Below, piece by piece: positions 1 through 7,848 of a stretch of DNA of 64,000 nucleotides. The stretch is from Haloarcula vallismortis ATCC 29715. Its GTDB lineage: Archaea; Halobacteriota; Halobacteria; Halobacteriales; Haloarculaceae. The position numbers and the translations under genes were made by a program. The notes under the pieces were generated by a model, which was not told the origin of the DNA, searched no databases, and worked only from the letters and a program-made list of their open reading frames with translations. How positions within the stretch are numbered: the stretch's first letter is position 1; each line of letters begins with the position of its first letter. The DNA is taken from positions 1-64,000 of the forward strand of contig NZ_AOLQ01000021.1 in the NCBI RefSeq assembly GCF_000337775.1, given 5' to 3'.

Positions 1-340
1 CACTACGTCCCTGCTCTCGGAACTGTTCCACTGCCCTCTTGATCTTCAATCACTGTCCTGCTGTACACGATTCGTTCTACCCCGGTGAGATCGGAGCTAT
101 AGCTCTCTTTAGGACAATGGTAGCCATGCAACAGAAAATATCAATACACTAATACATATCTTTCACAGGTGGTGTACCGAAATATTTAATATCGAATCAC
201 GGTACGGTTCATGTGGTTCAACTGGACACACCGGAGAGCGCTGATGCTCACTAACAACGCCACTGACGCACTCCTCGCTCCCTCTGTTCCGGTGTCTCCA
301 ACGCTCTCCACACGAAACGAAGGGGGCTCCTCGATCGACT
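1..340. other. Candidate replication-origin segment upstream of orc1/cdc6 (partial)
   Basis: No convincing gene is present here. Two A/T-rich stretches stand out against the GC-rich background, about 128-168 and 180-195 (the latter centred on aaatatttaatatcga). They could serve as a DNA-unwinding element or a promoter. An ORB-like motif lies at 304-330, directly in front of the initiator gene. In haloarchaea, origins commonly sit beside an orc1/cdc6 gene, with ORBs flanking an A/T-rich core. Only one ORB is visible, so the other half of the origin may lie left of the window. Origin activity is inferred from this arrangement and is not shown by sequence alone. Confidence 0.45.
304..330 (+). 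promoter_or_regulatory. ORB-like Orc1/Cdc6 binding element
   Basis: The core ccacacgaaacgaaggggg with its flanks resembles the haloarchaeal origin recognition box, which carries a GAAACGAAGGGG-type core followed by a G string (from memory of the family). It ends about 10 bases before the orc1/cdc6 start codon. A bound initiator could therefore both mark an origin and repress its own gene. No inverted partner with a ccccttcgttt core was found in the visible 340 bases. Confidence 0.5.
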
Positions 341-1915
341 ATGACTGACGAAAGCAACAACTCGGCCCCGGAATCCGATCTGTCGACAACAGAGACGTCG
401 AACGATGCCGACGGGTCCGACGGGCAACCCAGCTCCGGAACGGACCCCGAGATATCGACCGGGCCGTCAGATCTCGACGATGTCATTCTCGACAATCTCG
501 ATACTGGATCCGATGACCCTTCAGACGAGGCGTCCCGTGGCCTGTTCGATGACCTTCTCGAAGGGGAGCCAATTTTCGAGAACAAGGAGGTGCTTCGCCC
601 CTCGTACACGCCACACAAACTCCCCCACCGTGAGGAGCAGATAAACAACATGGCGACGATTCTCGTTACTGCCTTGCGCGGCGATACGCCGTCGAACATC
701 CTCATCTACGGGAAGACAGGAACGGGGAAAACCGCGTCCGCGAAGTTCGTCAGTGAGGAACTCGAAACGACCTCACAGAAGTATGAAGTCCCCTGTGAAG
801 TCGAGTACATCAACTGCGAGGTAACCGACACACAGTACCGCGTACTGGCCCAGCTCGCCAACAAGTTCATCGACAAGAACGCCCAGCTCATCGACGACCG
901 CGTCGCCGAACTTGAGGACCTTCGGTCGCGCGCACGCGAGAATACGGCTGCACTCGAAGAGACGGCGTTTGACTCCCTCGACGACATCGACACCGAAATC
1001 GAATCGCTGGAAGCCGACAAATCCGAGTTCGAGGAAGTTCCGATGACGGGATGGCCGACTGACCGCGTCTACAGCTCATTTTTCGACGCCGTCGACTACC
1101 ACGAGCGCGTGGTGGTTATCATGCTCGACGAGATCGACAAGCTCGTCGAGAAAAGCGGCGACGACACGCTGTACAACCTCTCCCGGATGAACTCCGAACT
1201 GGAGAACTCCCGCGTCTCAATCATGGGCATCTCAAATGACCTGAAGTTCACAGACTTCCTCGACCCGCGGGTCAAATCCAGCCTCGGCGAGGAGGAGATC
1301 GTCTTCCCGCCTTACGACGCGAACCAGCTCCGGGACATCCTGCAGGCGCGCTCGGACGTGGCGTTCAAAGGCGACGCGCTCACCGAGGACGTCATCCCGC
1401 TGTGTGCGGCCTTCGCTGCACAGGAACATGGGGATGCACGCCGTGCGCTTGACCTCCTCCGGACGGCCGGCGAACTCGCTGAGCGCGACCAGACGGACAA
1501 CGTCCTCGAAGACCACGTCCGGCAGGCCCAGGAGAAGATCGAACTTGATCGGGTTGTGGAGGTCGTCCGGACGCTCCCAACGCAGTCGAAGATCGTCCTC
1601 TTTGCCATCATCCTGCTGGAGAAAAACGGCGTCCACAACATCAACACCGGCGAGGTGTTCAACATCTACAAGAACCTCTGTGAGGAGATCGACGCCGACA
1701 TCCTGACACAGCGCCGCGTCACTGACCTCATCTCGGAACTCGATATGCTCGGCATCGTTAACGCCGTCGTCGTCTCGAAGGGTCGCTACGGGCGGACCAA
1801 AGAAATTTCGCTGTCGGTTCCGACCGAGGAAACGGAAGCGGTGCTTCTGTCCGATTCGCGGCTCGGTGATATCGACGATGTCCAGCCGTTCGTTCAGGCC
1901 CGCTTTGACAACTGA
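341..1915 (+). CDS. orc1: Orc1/Cdc6-type replication initiator
   Basis: This AAA+ ATPase of 524 residues recognises origins and loads MCM. Walker A (GKTGTGKT) lies at residues 124-131, Walker B (IMLDEIDK) near 260-268, and a C-terminal winged-helix region follows from about residue 400. Two features extend beyond the minimal fold: an acidic, disordered N-terminal tail of about 75 residues, and a charged, probably coiled insertion at about 185-235 between the Walker motifs. An ORB-like element immediately precedes the ATG. Genes for signal peptidases and PolD small subunit follow, a neighbourhood I recall for the main chromosomal initiator (orc7/cdc6-A type) of other haloarchaea. The paralogue assignment is inference. 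Confidence 0.93.
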   Translation: MTDESNNSAPESDLSTTETSNDADGSDGQPSSGTDPEISTGPSDLDDVILDNLDTGSDDPSDEASRGLFDDLLEGEPIFENKEVLRPSYTPHKLPHREEQINNMATILVTALRGDTPSNILIYGKTGTGKTASAKFVSEELETTSQKYEVPCEVEYINCEVTDTQYRVLAQLANKFIDKNAQLIDDRVAELEDLRSRARENTAALEETAFDSLDDIDTEIESLEADKSEFEEVPMTGWPTDRVYSSFFDAVDYHERVVVIMLDEIDKLVEKSGDDTLYNLSRMNSELENSRVSIMGISNDLKFTDFLDPRVKSSLGEEEIVFPPYDANQLRDILQARSDVAFKGDALTEDVIPLCAAFAAQEHGDARRALDLLRTAGELAERDQTDNVLEDHVRQAQEKIELDRVVEVVRTLPTQSKIVLFAIILLEKNGVHNINTGEVFNIYKNLCEEIDADILTQRRVTDLISELDMLGIVNAVVVSKGRYGRTKEISLSVPTEETEAVLLSDSRLGDIDDVQPFVQARFDN

Positions 1916-1987
1916 TCCGCGGATCGTATTAGCACCCGACAGTCTCCACCGTTGCAGGTGAAACAGTCCCCCTTCGAGAGATACCAG

Positions 1988-2698
1988 CTACCCGGACGCA
2001 GTCGTGTTCACGGCTGTCGACCCTGTTTCGTTCGTCACTGCCGGCCCTGTCTCGCTTGGTACTACATCGGTCGCTCCGGCCTGGTTCCACTGGAGTCGGA
2101 CCTGCCCCAGCAGTGGGACCCGCATTTCAGCGGTACCGACGACCCATCCGGGCCTGACTGGTTCGCTGATGGGGTTGGAGCCGACTTGGTCGTACCGGCC
2201 GTTGTTGTCGCCCTTGGTGATGAAGCCGGCGTGGTCGGCCGGACAGGAGCTGAGTTCGTCACAGCTGTTTGCACTGCCGATGTAGTCTTTGTTCGCACGG
2301 TCGTACCAGTTCTCGCCGTCATCAACCCATAGCATCGCTCGGTGGATGATCGGGGTCTGTCGGCTGTTGCCGTCGGGTTCGTACACGATAACGTCGCCCG
2401 GCTGCTGGAACTTCCGATAGCTGTCGTCGTTCGCTGCGGTGACGACACCTCCGTGGTCGTCCGGACCGGAGAACCGCTCCTCTTCCATCACGAACACGAG
2501 ATCGCCTTCCTTGATATGAGGGTCCATGCTCGGGCTTTCGATAGCGACGAGCGGAGGCCACACACCGCTGACTGCGAACAGCAACACCCCGACAAGCAGG
2601 ACTGAGCCGGCGCTACTGACGATATCGGTCACGTACATCATCCCTCCCGGTCCCTCGGTTTCGTCTTCGTCCGACGACCGATGGTCTGGCCCGCCCAT
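1988..2698 (-). CDS. Signal peptidase I, archaeal/ER type (copy 2)
   Basis: This is a membrane-bound serine peptidase (S26B type) of 236 residues that removes signal peptides from exported proteins. A single hydrophobic anchor lies at about residues 25-48. The active-site Ser57 (ESPSM), His119 (IIHRAM) and Asp164 (TKGDN) give the Ser-His-Asp arrangement of archaeal and ER enzymes in place of the bacterial Ser-Lys dyad. The start at 2698 was chosen because it leaves a short charged N-terminus before the anchor; the longer open frame upstream is not protein-like. It follows a paralogue in the same orientation and has a polar C-terminal tail rich in Thr and Asn. Confidence 0.88.
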   Translation of the reverse strand: MGGPDHRSSDEDETEGPGGMMYVTDIVSSAGSVLLVGVLLFAVSGVWPPLVAIESPSMDPHIKEGDLVFVMEEERFSGPDDHGGVVTAANDDSYRKFQQPGDVIVYEPDGNSRQTPIIHRAMLWVDDGENWYDRANKDYIGSANSCDELSSCPADHAGFITKGDNNGRYDQVGSNPISEPVRPGWVVGTAEMRVPLLGQVRLQWNQAGATDVVPSETGPAVTNETGSTAVNTTASG

Positions 2699-2769
2699 TC
2701 GTACCACGAATACTCGGAGGCAGCCAATCAACTTTCTGTTGTTGGAGCGAACGTAGCCGTCCGATCTGT

Positions 2770-3480
2770 TCAATTTGCCGTCGGCCCTGAAGCTTCTCCG
2801 ACCGGGGCCGAAACTGATGTGTGCGATAGCTGGGACGGCTGGACCCGGACGTACCCGAGACGTGGGATTCGGAAGATCCCGGTTCCAATGACCCACTCCG
2901 GGCGCACAACAGTACTCGCTCCGGTGACCTGATCGTATCTGGTGTTGGTCACCTTGTTATCACCTTTCGTGATAAACCCGGCGTGGGGGGCTGGGCAGTT
3001 CCGAAGTTCGTCGCAGCTGTCCGCGCTCCCGATGTACGTCTGGTTCGCCCGGTCGTACCAGTTCTCGCCGGCATCGACCCACAGCATTGACCGGTGAATA
3101 ATCGGCGTCCGCTGTTCGTTACCGTTGGGTTCGAAGACGATAACGTCCCCAGACTGCTGGAAGGTCTGATACCCGGTTTCAGCCCCGGCTGCTGCCGTTA
3201 CAACGCCGTAACGCGCCTCCTGTCCGGAAAACCGTTCTGCGTCCATGACAAATACCATATCACCGGTGTCGATGTGTGGCTCCATGCTCCCGCTCTCGAT
3301 GGCGACAAGCGGGGGCCACACCCCACTGACGGCAAACAGGAGCGCACCGACGAGCATGACCGCCCCGATGCTCGTGCCGATGTCGCGGACGTACAGGCCG
3401 AGACGAAGCGTCGGGCTGGTGTCGACAGCCTCCTCTGTTTCGTCTGGCGATGTGCTGCTGGTTGATTCGTCCCGGCCCAT
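2770..3480 (-). CDS. Signal peptidase I, archaeal/ER type (copy 1)
   Basis: This 236-residue paralogue of the downstream gene has the same layout. A charged, Thr/Ser-rich N-terminus is followed by one membrane anchor at about 35-58, Ser65 (ESGSM), His129 (IIHRSM) and Asp174 (TKGDN). The shared stretches around WPPLVAIES, GDVIV, LWVD.GENWYDRAN and ADSCDEL point to duplication of one gene. The two genes are 71 bases apart on the same strand, so co-transcription is plausible. Differences in the N-terminus and C-terminal tail may give different substrate preference or expression, which is inference. Confidence 0.9.
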   Translation of the reverse strand: MGRDESTSSTSPDETEEAVDTSPTLRLGLYVRDIGTSIGAVMLVGALLFAVSGVWPPLVAIESGSMEPHIDTGDMVFVMDAERFSGQEARYGVVTAAAGAETGYQTFQQSGDVIVFEPNGNEQRTPIIHRSMLWVDAGENWYDRANQTYIGSADSCDELRNCPAPHAGFITKGDNKVTNTRYDQVTGASTVVRPEWVIGTGIFRIPRLGYVRVQPSQLSHTSVSAPVGEASGPTAN

Positions 3481-3568
3481 TCTACCTCGGATTGCCGACA
3501 GCGGCGTATCAATCTTGTGACGGCTGTCGGTCCGCTATCCTTTTGCCCGCAGACACTGAGTGTGGAAC

Positions 3569-5137
3569 GTGCCTCTGGAGACGCCGGCACGAATCGTCAG
3601 CGAACTCGCGAGCCGCGGCTACAACGCGGAGCGCGAGGCAGTGACGCGAATCGCCGACACTCCAAATCCATCGGTGACGCTGGAACGCGCACTCGAAACC
3701 CTTCCTGATGAAGCGTTGAAGCTGACAACCGACCACGTCGAATCTGTGATTGAAGCGACAGAAGGCGCGGGAAGCCAACCGAGTACCGAACCAGATTCCG
3801 GAGACGAAATTACCGGCACTCCAGCCAATCCACACCCCTCCGCTTCAACTGGAGCTGGCGCAGCCCCATCGACCGAACCGGGTACGTCCGCTCCACCTGA
3901 AACAGGGGGGTCACGGGACGTGGACACATCCCTCCGAGCTATCGATGTCGCGAACGACATGACCGGCCAGTCCACCGGAACCGGCGAGTACTCGGACTTC
4001 GTCGCGGTGTTCCGGGACCGCTACGAGAAACTGGCGAGCAAACTCCGTGGCAGGGTGAACCACCGGCCGACCGACGCAATCGAAAACATGGGCGGCGGCA
4101 GCGACGCGGCGCTGATCGGGATGGTCTCAGACATCCGCTCGACGGCCAGCGGGCACTGGCTCGTCGAACTGGAGGACACGAACGGAACCTTCCCCTGTCT
4201 CGTGATGAAAGACCGCCCTATCGCTGATCTCGTCCAGCAGTTGCTCATGGACGAGGTCATCGCCGTCGAGGGGACGCTGGCCGACGACGCCGGCATCCTG
4301 TTCGTAGACTCACTTTACTTCCCGGACGTGCCCCGAACACACAGCCCCTCGACCGCTGACCGCCACGTGCAGGCAGCACTCATATCAGATGTTCACGTCG
4401 GCAGCCAGGAGTTCATGGAGGACGCCTGGCACCGCTTTACCGACTGGCTCCACACCCCTGAAGCCGAAACCGTCGAATATCTGCTCATCGCCGGCGACAT
4501 GGTCGAGGGCGTCGGCATCTACCCCGAGCAGGACGAGGAACTGGACATCATCGACATCTACGACCAGTACCGCGCGTTCTCGGAGTACCTCAAAGAAGTC
4601 CCGGGCGACATGGAGATTCGGATGATTCCGGGCAACCACGACGCCGTACGGCTGGCCGAGCCCCAGCCCGGCTTCGACGAGGAACTGCGGGACATCATGA
4701 GCGCTCATGACGCCCAGGTTCACTCCAATCCCTCGCTGGTCACTGTCGAGGGCGTCACGGTCCTGATGTATCACGGCGTCTCGCTGGACGAGGTTATCGC
4801 CGAACTCCCCGACGAGGAGGCCAGTTACGAGGAGCCACACAAGGCGATGTACCAGCTCCTGAAGAAGCGCCACGTCGCGCCCCAGTACGGCGGCCACACC
4901 CGGCTCGCCCCCGAGGACCGCGACTATCTCGTGATGGAAGAGGTCCCCGACGTGTTCCACACCGGCCACGTCCACAAGCTCGGCTGGGGCGAATACCACA
5001 ACGTTGTTGCGCTGAACTCCGGCTGCTGGCAGGCCCAGACCGAGTTCCAGAAGAGCGTCAACATCGACCCCGACGCCGGCTTCGCGCCGATTCTCGACCT
5101 GGATACACTGGATATGACGGTCCGGAAGTTTACCTAA
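3569..5137 (+). CDS. polB: DNA polymerase D small subunit (DP1, exonuclease)
   Basis: This is the small subunit (522 residues) of the archaeal replicative polymerase PolD, carrying 3'-5' exonuclease activity. The order is: a helical N-terminal domain (1-60), a low-complexity Pro/Thr/Ser linker (about 70-130), an OB-like domain (about 180-260), and a calcineurin-like phosphoesterase domain. The metal-binding motifs are ISDVHVG, IAGDMVEG, IPGNHDA, MYHGVS and HTGHVHKLG. The GTG at 3569 fits the usual N-terminus (PLETPARIV); an in-frame GTG at 3560 would add three residues. It diverges from the signal peptidase pair. The large subunit (DP2) is not in the window. Confidence 0.93.
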   Translation: MPLETPARIVSELASRGYNAEREAVTRIADTPNPSVTLERALETLPDEALKLTTDHVESVIEATEGAGSQPSTEPDSGDEITGTPANPHPSASTGAGAAPSTEPGTSAPPETGGSRDVDTSLRAIDVANDMTGQSTGTGEYSDFVAVFRDRYEKLASKLRGRVNHRPTDAIENMGGGSDAALIGMVSDIRSTASGHWLVELEDTNGTFPCLVMKDRPIADLVQQLLMDEVIAVEGTLADDAGILFVDSLYFPDVPRTHSPSTADRHVQAALISDVHVGSQEFMEDAWHRFTDWLHTPEAETVEYLLIAGDMVEGVGIYPEQDEELDIIDIYDQYRAFSEYLKEVPGDMEIRMIPGNHDAVRLAEPQPGFDEELRDIMSAHDAQVHSNPSLVTVEGVTVLMYHGVSLDEVIAELPDEEASYEEPHKAMYQLLKKRHVAPQYGGHTRLAPEDRDYLVMEEVPDVFHTGHVHKLGWGEYHNVVALNSGCWQAQTEFQKSVNIDPDAGFAPILDLDTLDMTVRKFT

Positions 5138-5574
5138 CCACCTTTTTGCTGCGAGGGGCGTCCTCGGCCGCTCCGCGGCCTGTGGGCACCCCTGCTTGCA
5201 AAAACGTGGTCCTCGTGAGCGAAGCGAACGAGGGCTCGAAAGACGAGCCGTGCGAGTCTTTCGGTGGCGAAAAAGGCCGGAATCGCTGAGCGATTCCGGT
5301 TAAACCGCGCGCTGTCGGCGCGCGGTATGCTACTACCCATTCACGCCGGCCTGCCCTTCCCCGGGTCGCTTCGGGTGCGACAGTCGTCGCACCACTTGCT
5401 CCCGGCCGTCCGCGTGCTCGCGCGTTGTCTCGACAGCATCTCATCGACCTGTACCCTGAAAGATCATGGACAAAGATATTCGGTATTAGTGCGAAGAATC
5501 ACCGGTATCTCGTAGCAGTGGCGGGGCTGACCGGTGTGGCTGTTATTAAGACCCGTCAGGTGAAAGCGGAGTGT
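5138..5574. repeat. Intergenic region with several palindromes, no gene
   Basis: No reading frame here looks like a protein. The stretch holds several hairpins. The clearest is 5277-5299, with 11-base perfect arms (ccggaatcgct) around one base. A second at 5305-5325 is ccgcgcg / cgcgcgg around seven bases. A longer imperfect pair joins ccacctttttgc near 5139 with gcaaaaacgtgg near 5202. The first hairpins may terminate polB transcription. The rest resembles palindromic spacer modules common between haloarchaeal genes. The last 60 bases should contain the metY promoter. Confidence 0.5.
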
Positions 5575-6873
5575 ATGAGTGACGACCAAGACCACGGATT
5601 CGAAACCGACGCCTTGCACGTCGGACAGGAAGAGCCGGACGCTGAGGCTCGCTCTCGCGCGCCGCCACTGTACCAGACCACCTCGTACGTCTTCGAGGAC
5701 GCCGAAGACGCGGCCAAGCAGTTTGCACTGGAAAAGCCGGGCCACATCTACTCGCGGCTGATGAACCCCACCGTCGGGATGCTGCAGGAGCGGCTGGCGG
5801 CGCTAGAGGGCGGCGTCGGCGCGGTCGCCACCGCTTCGGGAATGGCGTCGCTGAACCTCGCGACCTTCCTGCTTGCGGATGTTGGCGATAACGTCGTCAC
5901 GGCGTCGTCGCTGTACGGCGGGACCTACACCTACTACACCCACACCGCGCCCCGAAACGGCGTCGAAACCCGCTTCGTCGACACGCTCGACTACGACGCC
6001 TACGCCGATGCTATCGACGAGAACACGGCTTACGTCCACTGTGAGACTATCGGCAACCCGTCGCTTGTGACGCCCGACTTCGAACGCCTCGCCGAAATTG
6101 CTCACGACCACGGCGTCCCCTTCTTCGTCGACAACACCTTCGCGACGCCGTACCTCTGTAACCCAATCGAGCACGGGGCCGACCTCGTCTGGAACTCCAC
6201 GACCAAGTGGATTCACGGCCACGGCACCACTGTTGGCGGCGTTCTCGTCGACGGCGGCTCGTTCCCGTGGGAGGAACACGCCGACAAGTACCCGGAAATC
6301 GCCGGCGACAACCCCGCGTACCACGGTGTCAACTTCCGGGAGCGATTCGAGGACGCGGCTTTCACCTACGCCGCCATCGCCCGTGGTCTCCGTGATCTGG
6401 GCTGCCAGCAGTCGCCCTTCGACGCGTGGCAGACGATGCAGGGTCTGGAGACGCTGCCTGCACGGATGGACCGTCACTGTGACAACGCAATGGGCGTTGC
6501 CGAGTTCCTCGCCGACCATCCCGAGGTCTCGTGGGTCACCTACCCCGGCCTCGAAGACCACGAAACGCACGACACCGCCAGCAAATATCTTGACGGCGGC
6601 TACGGCGGCATGATAACGTTCGGTCTCGACGCGGGCTACGACGCAGCCCGGACGACCGTCGAGTCGACGGAGATCGCCTCCCTGCTGGCCAACGTCGGCG
6701 ACGCGAAGACGCTCATCATCCACCCGGCCTCGACCACTCATCAACAACTCACCGACGAAGAAAAGGCCGCCGCCGGCGTCACCGACGACATGGTCCGCCT
6801 CTCTGTCGGCACCGAGTCCGTCGAAGACATCAAAGCCGACCTCGACCAGGCCATCGGTCAGGCTACGCACTGA
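5575..6873 (+). CDS. metY: O-acetylhomoserine sulfhydrylase (PLP-dependent)
   Basis: This is a Cys/Met-metabolism PLP enzyme of 432 residues. It converts O-acetylhomoserine and sulfide (or a thiol) to homocysteine in direct sulfhydrylation. Family features include the N-terminal ETDALHVGQ-type start, YSRLMNPT, the substrate loop SLYGGTYTYY, FVDNTFATPYLCNP, and the PLP-lysine motif STTKWIHGHGTT. The C-terminal LIIHPASTTHQQL is typical of this subfamily as opposed to cystathionine lyases. ATG 5575 was chosen because the in-frame extension to 5425 is out of family. It stands alone; no homoserine acetyltransferase gene is adjacent. Confidence 0.92.
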   Translation: MSDDQDHGFETDALHVGQEEPDAEARSRAPPLYQTTSYVFEDAEDAAKQFALEKPGHIYSRLMNPTVGMLQERLAALEGGVGAVATASGMASLNLATFLLADVGDNVVTASSLYGGTYTYYTHTAPRNGVETRFVDTLDYDAYADAIDENTAYVHCETIGNPSLVTPDFERLAEIAHDHGVPFFVDNTFATPYLCNPIEHGADLVWNSTTKWIHGHGTTVGGVLVDGGSFPWEEHADKYPEIAGDNPAYHGVNFRERFEDAAFTYAAIARGLRDLGCQQSPFDAWQTMQGLETLPARMDRHCDNAMGVAEFLADHPEVSWVTYPGLEDHETHDTASKYLDGGYGGMITFGLDAGYDAARTTVESTEIASLLANVGDAKTLIIHPASTTHQQLTDEEKAAAGVTDDMVRLSVGTESVEDIKADLDQAIGQATH

Positions 6874-7137
6874 CGTTCACGTAGTATTTTATCGCCTTTC
6901 AGTGGACATACGAATTATCCGAGTGCAATAATTAACCTGTTCACTAAACTTATTACGCCAGAGGTTTACGTGTTAAACGAACCGTCGCCAACTGCGGGCA
7001 CGCGTCGGTTCACGCTCAACCATACTCTGTCATTGGTCCGACAACGAATGCCCGCATCCGTGGGGAGCGTGCCACTCCCTGTTTTCGGTCTTGACCCACA
7101 GTTTACGGTACGGAGTGTGACGAAAACAGTGACTGCG

Positions 7138-7770
7138 CTACAGGATTCCTTCGGCTTCCAGCACCTCGTACAGTTCGTCCATCGTCTCGACCGACGTGTC
7201 ACATGACGGCGCGACGGCCGGTTTCGGGTCGAAACCGATAGCCAGATTTGCAACTTCGAGCATCGGCAGGTCGTTGGCGCCGTCGCCGACGGCAACAGTT
7301 GTGTCCCGGTCCTCTCCGGTGACGGCGGTGACGACCTCCAGCGCGTCGTCTTTCGTCCCGGAGATGAGCGGCCCACGGACCTCGCCGGTGAGCTTACCGT
7401 CCTCAACGGGCAGTCGGTTTGCGACGATGGCATCGACCTCGACCCCCTCCGTTTCGAGTGCAGTTGCGACGCCGCGCTCGAACCCGCCGGTGAGGATAGC
7501 GACGTAGACGCCGGCGTCCCGCAGCGCCTTGATGACTTCAGCCGCGCCGGGACGCAGGGCGACCTCGTCGAAGGCCGCCTGTGCCTGCTCATCCGAGAGG
7601 CCTTCGAGGAGCGCACACCGCTGGCGAAGGCTCTCAGCGTATTCGATTTCGTTGTTCATCGCGCGCTCGGTGATGTCGGCCATATCCTCGGCCGTCCCGT
7701 TCTGGCTCCCGAGCAGGACTGTCATCTCCGAATCGGAGAGCGTCCCGTCGAAGTCGAAGGCGACTAACAT
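7138..7770 (-). CDS. serB: Phosphoserine phosphatase
   Basis: This is a HAD-superfamily phosphatase of 210 residues, expected to carry out the last step of serine biosynthesis. Motif I is DFDGTLSDSE at the extreme N-terminus, with the nucleophile Asp. Motif II is in the LTGGFERG region, and motif III/IV is VGDGANDLPML. ATG 7770 was selected because it places motif I three residues from the start, as in the family; the frame upstream adds ten unsupported residues. It converges with metY across an A/T-rich spacer in which I see no gene. Confidence 0.88.
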   Translation of the reverse strand: MLVAFDFDGTLSDSEMTVLLGSQNGTAEDMADITERAMNNEIEYAESLRQRCALLEGLSDEQAQAAFDEVALRPGAAEVIKALRDAGVYVAILTGGFERGVATALETEGVEVDAIVANRLPVEDGKLTGEVRGPLISGTKDDALEVVTAVTGEDRDTTVAVGDGANDLPMLEVANLAIGFDPKPAVAPSCDTSVETMDELYEVLEAEGIL

Positions 7771-7848
7771 TACCCGTCCGTTTCGCGTGGAGGGTTTCAA
7801 ACTATCCGGTTTCCGGTCAGTCCTCGTTGCAGGCAGGTCACAGCCACC

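Noticed and set aside
163-705. Minus-strand open frame of 180 codons at the left edge
   Set aside because: It lies across the orc1/cdc6 start and its Ser/Arg-rich sequence is the mirror of the real gene; no family-like motif.
6874-7137. Small plus-strand frame (from 6970) as a gene between metY and serB
   Set aside because: The frame runs into the serB antisense and has no recognisable composition; the A/T-rich part is better read as intergenic.
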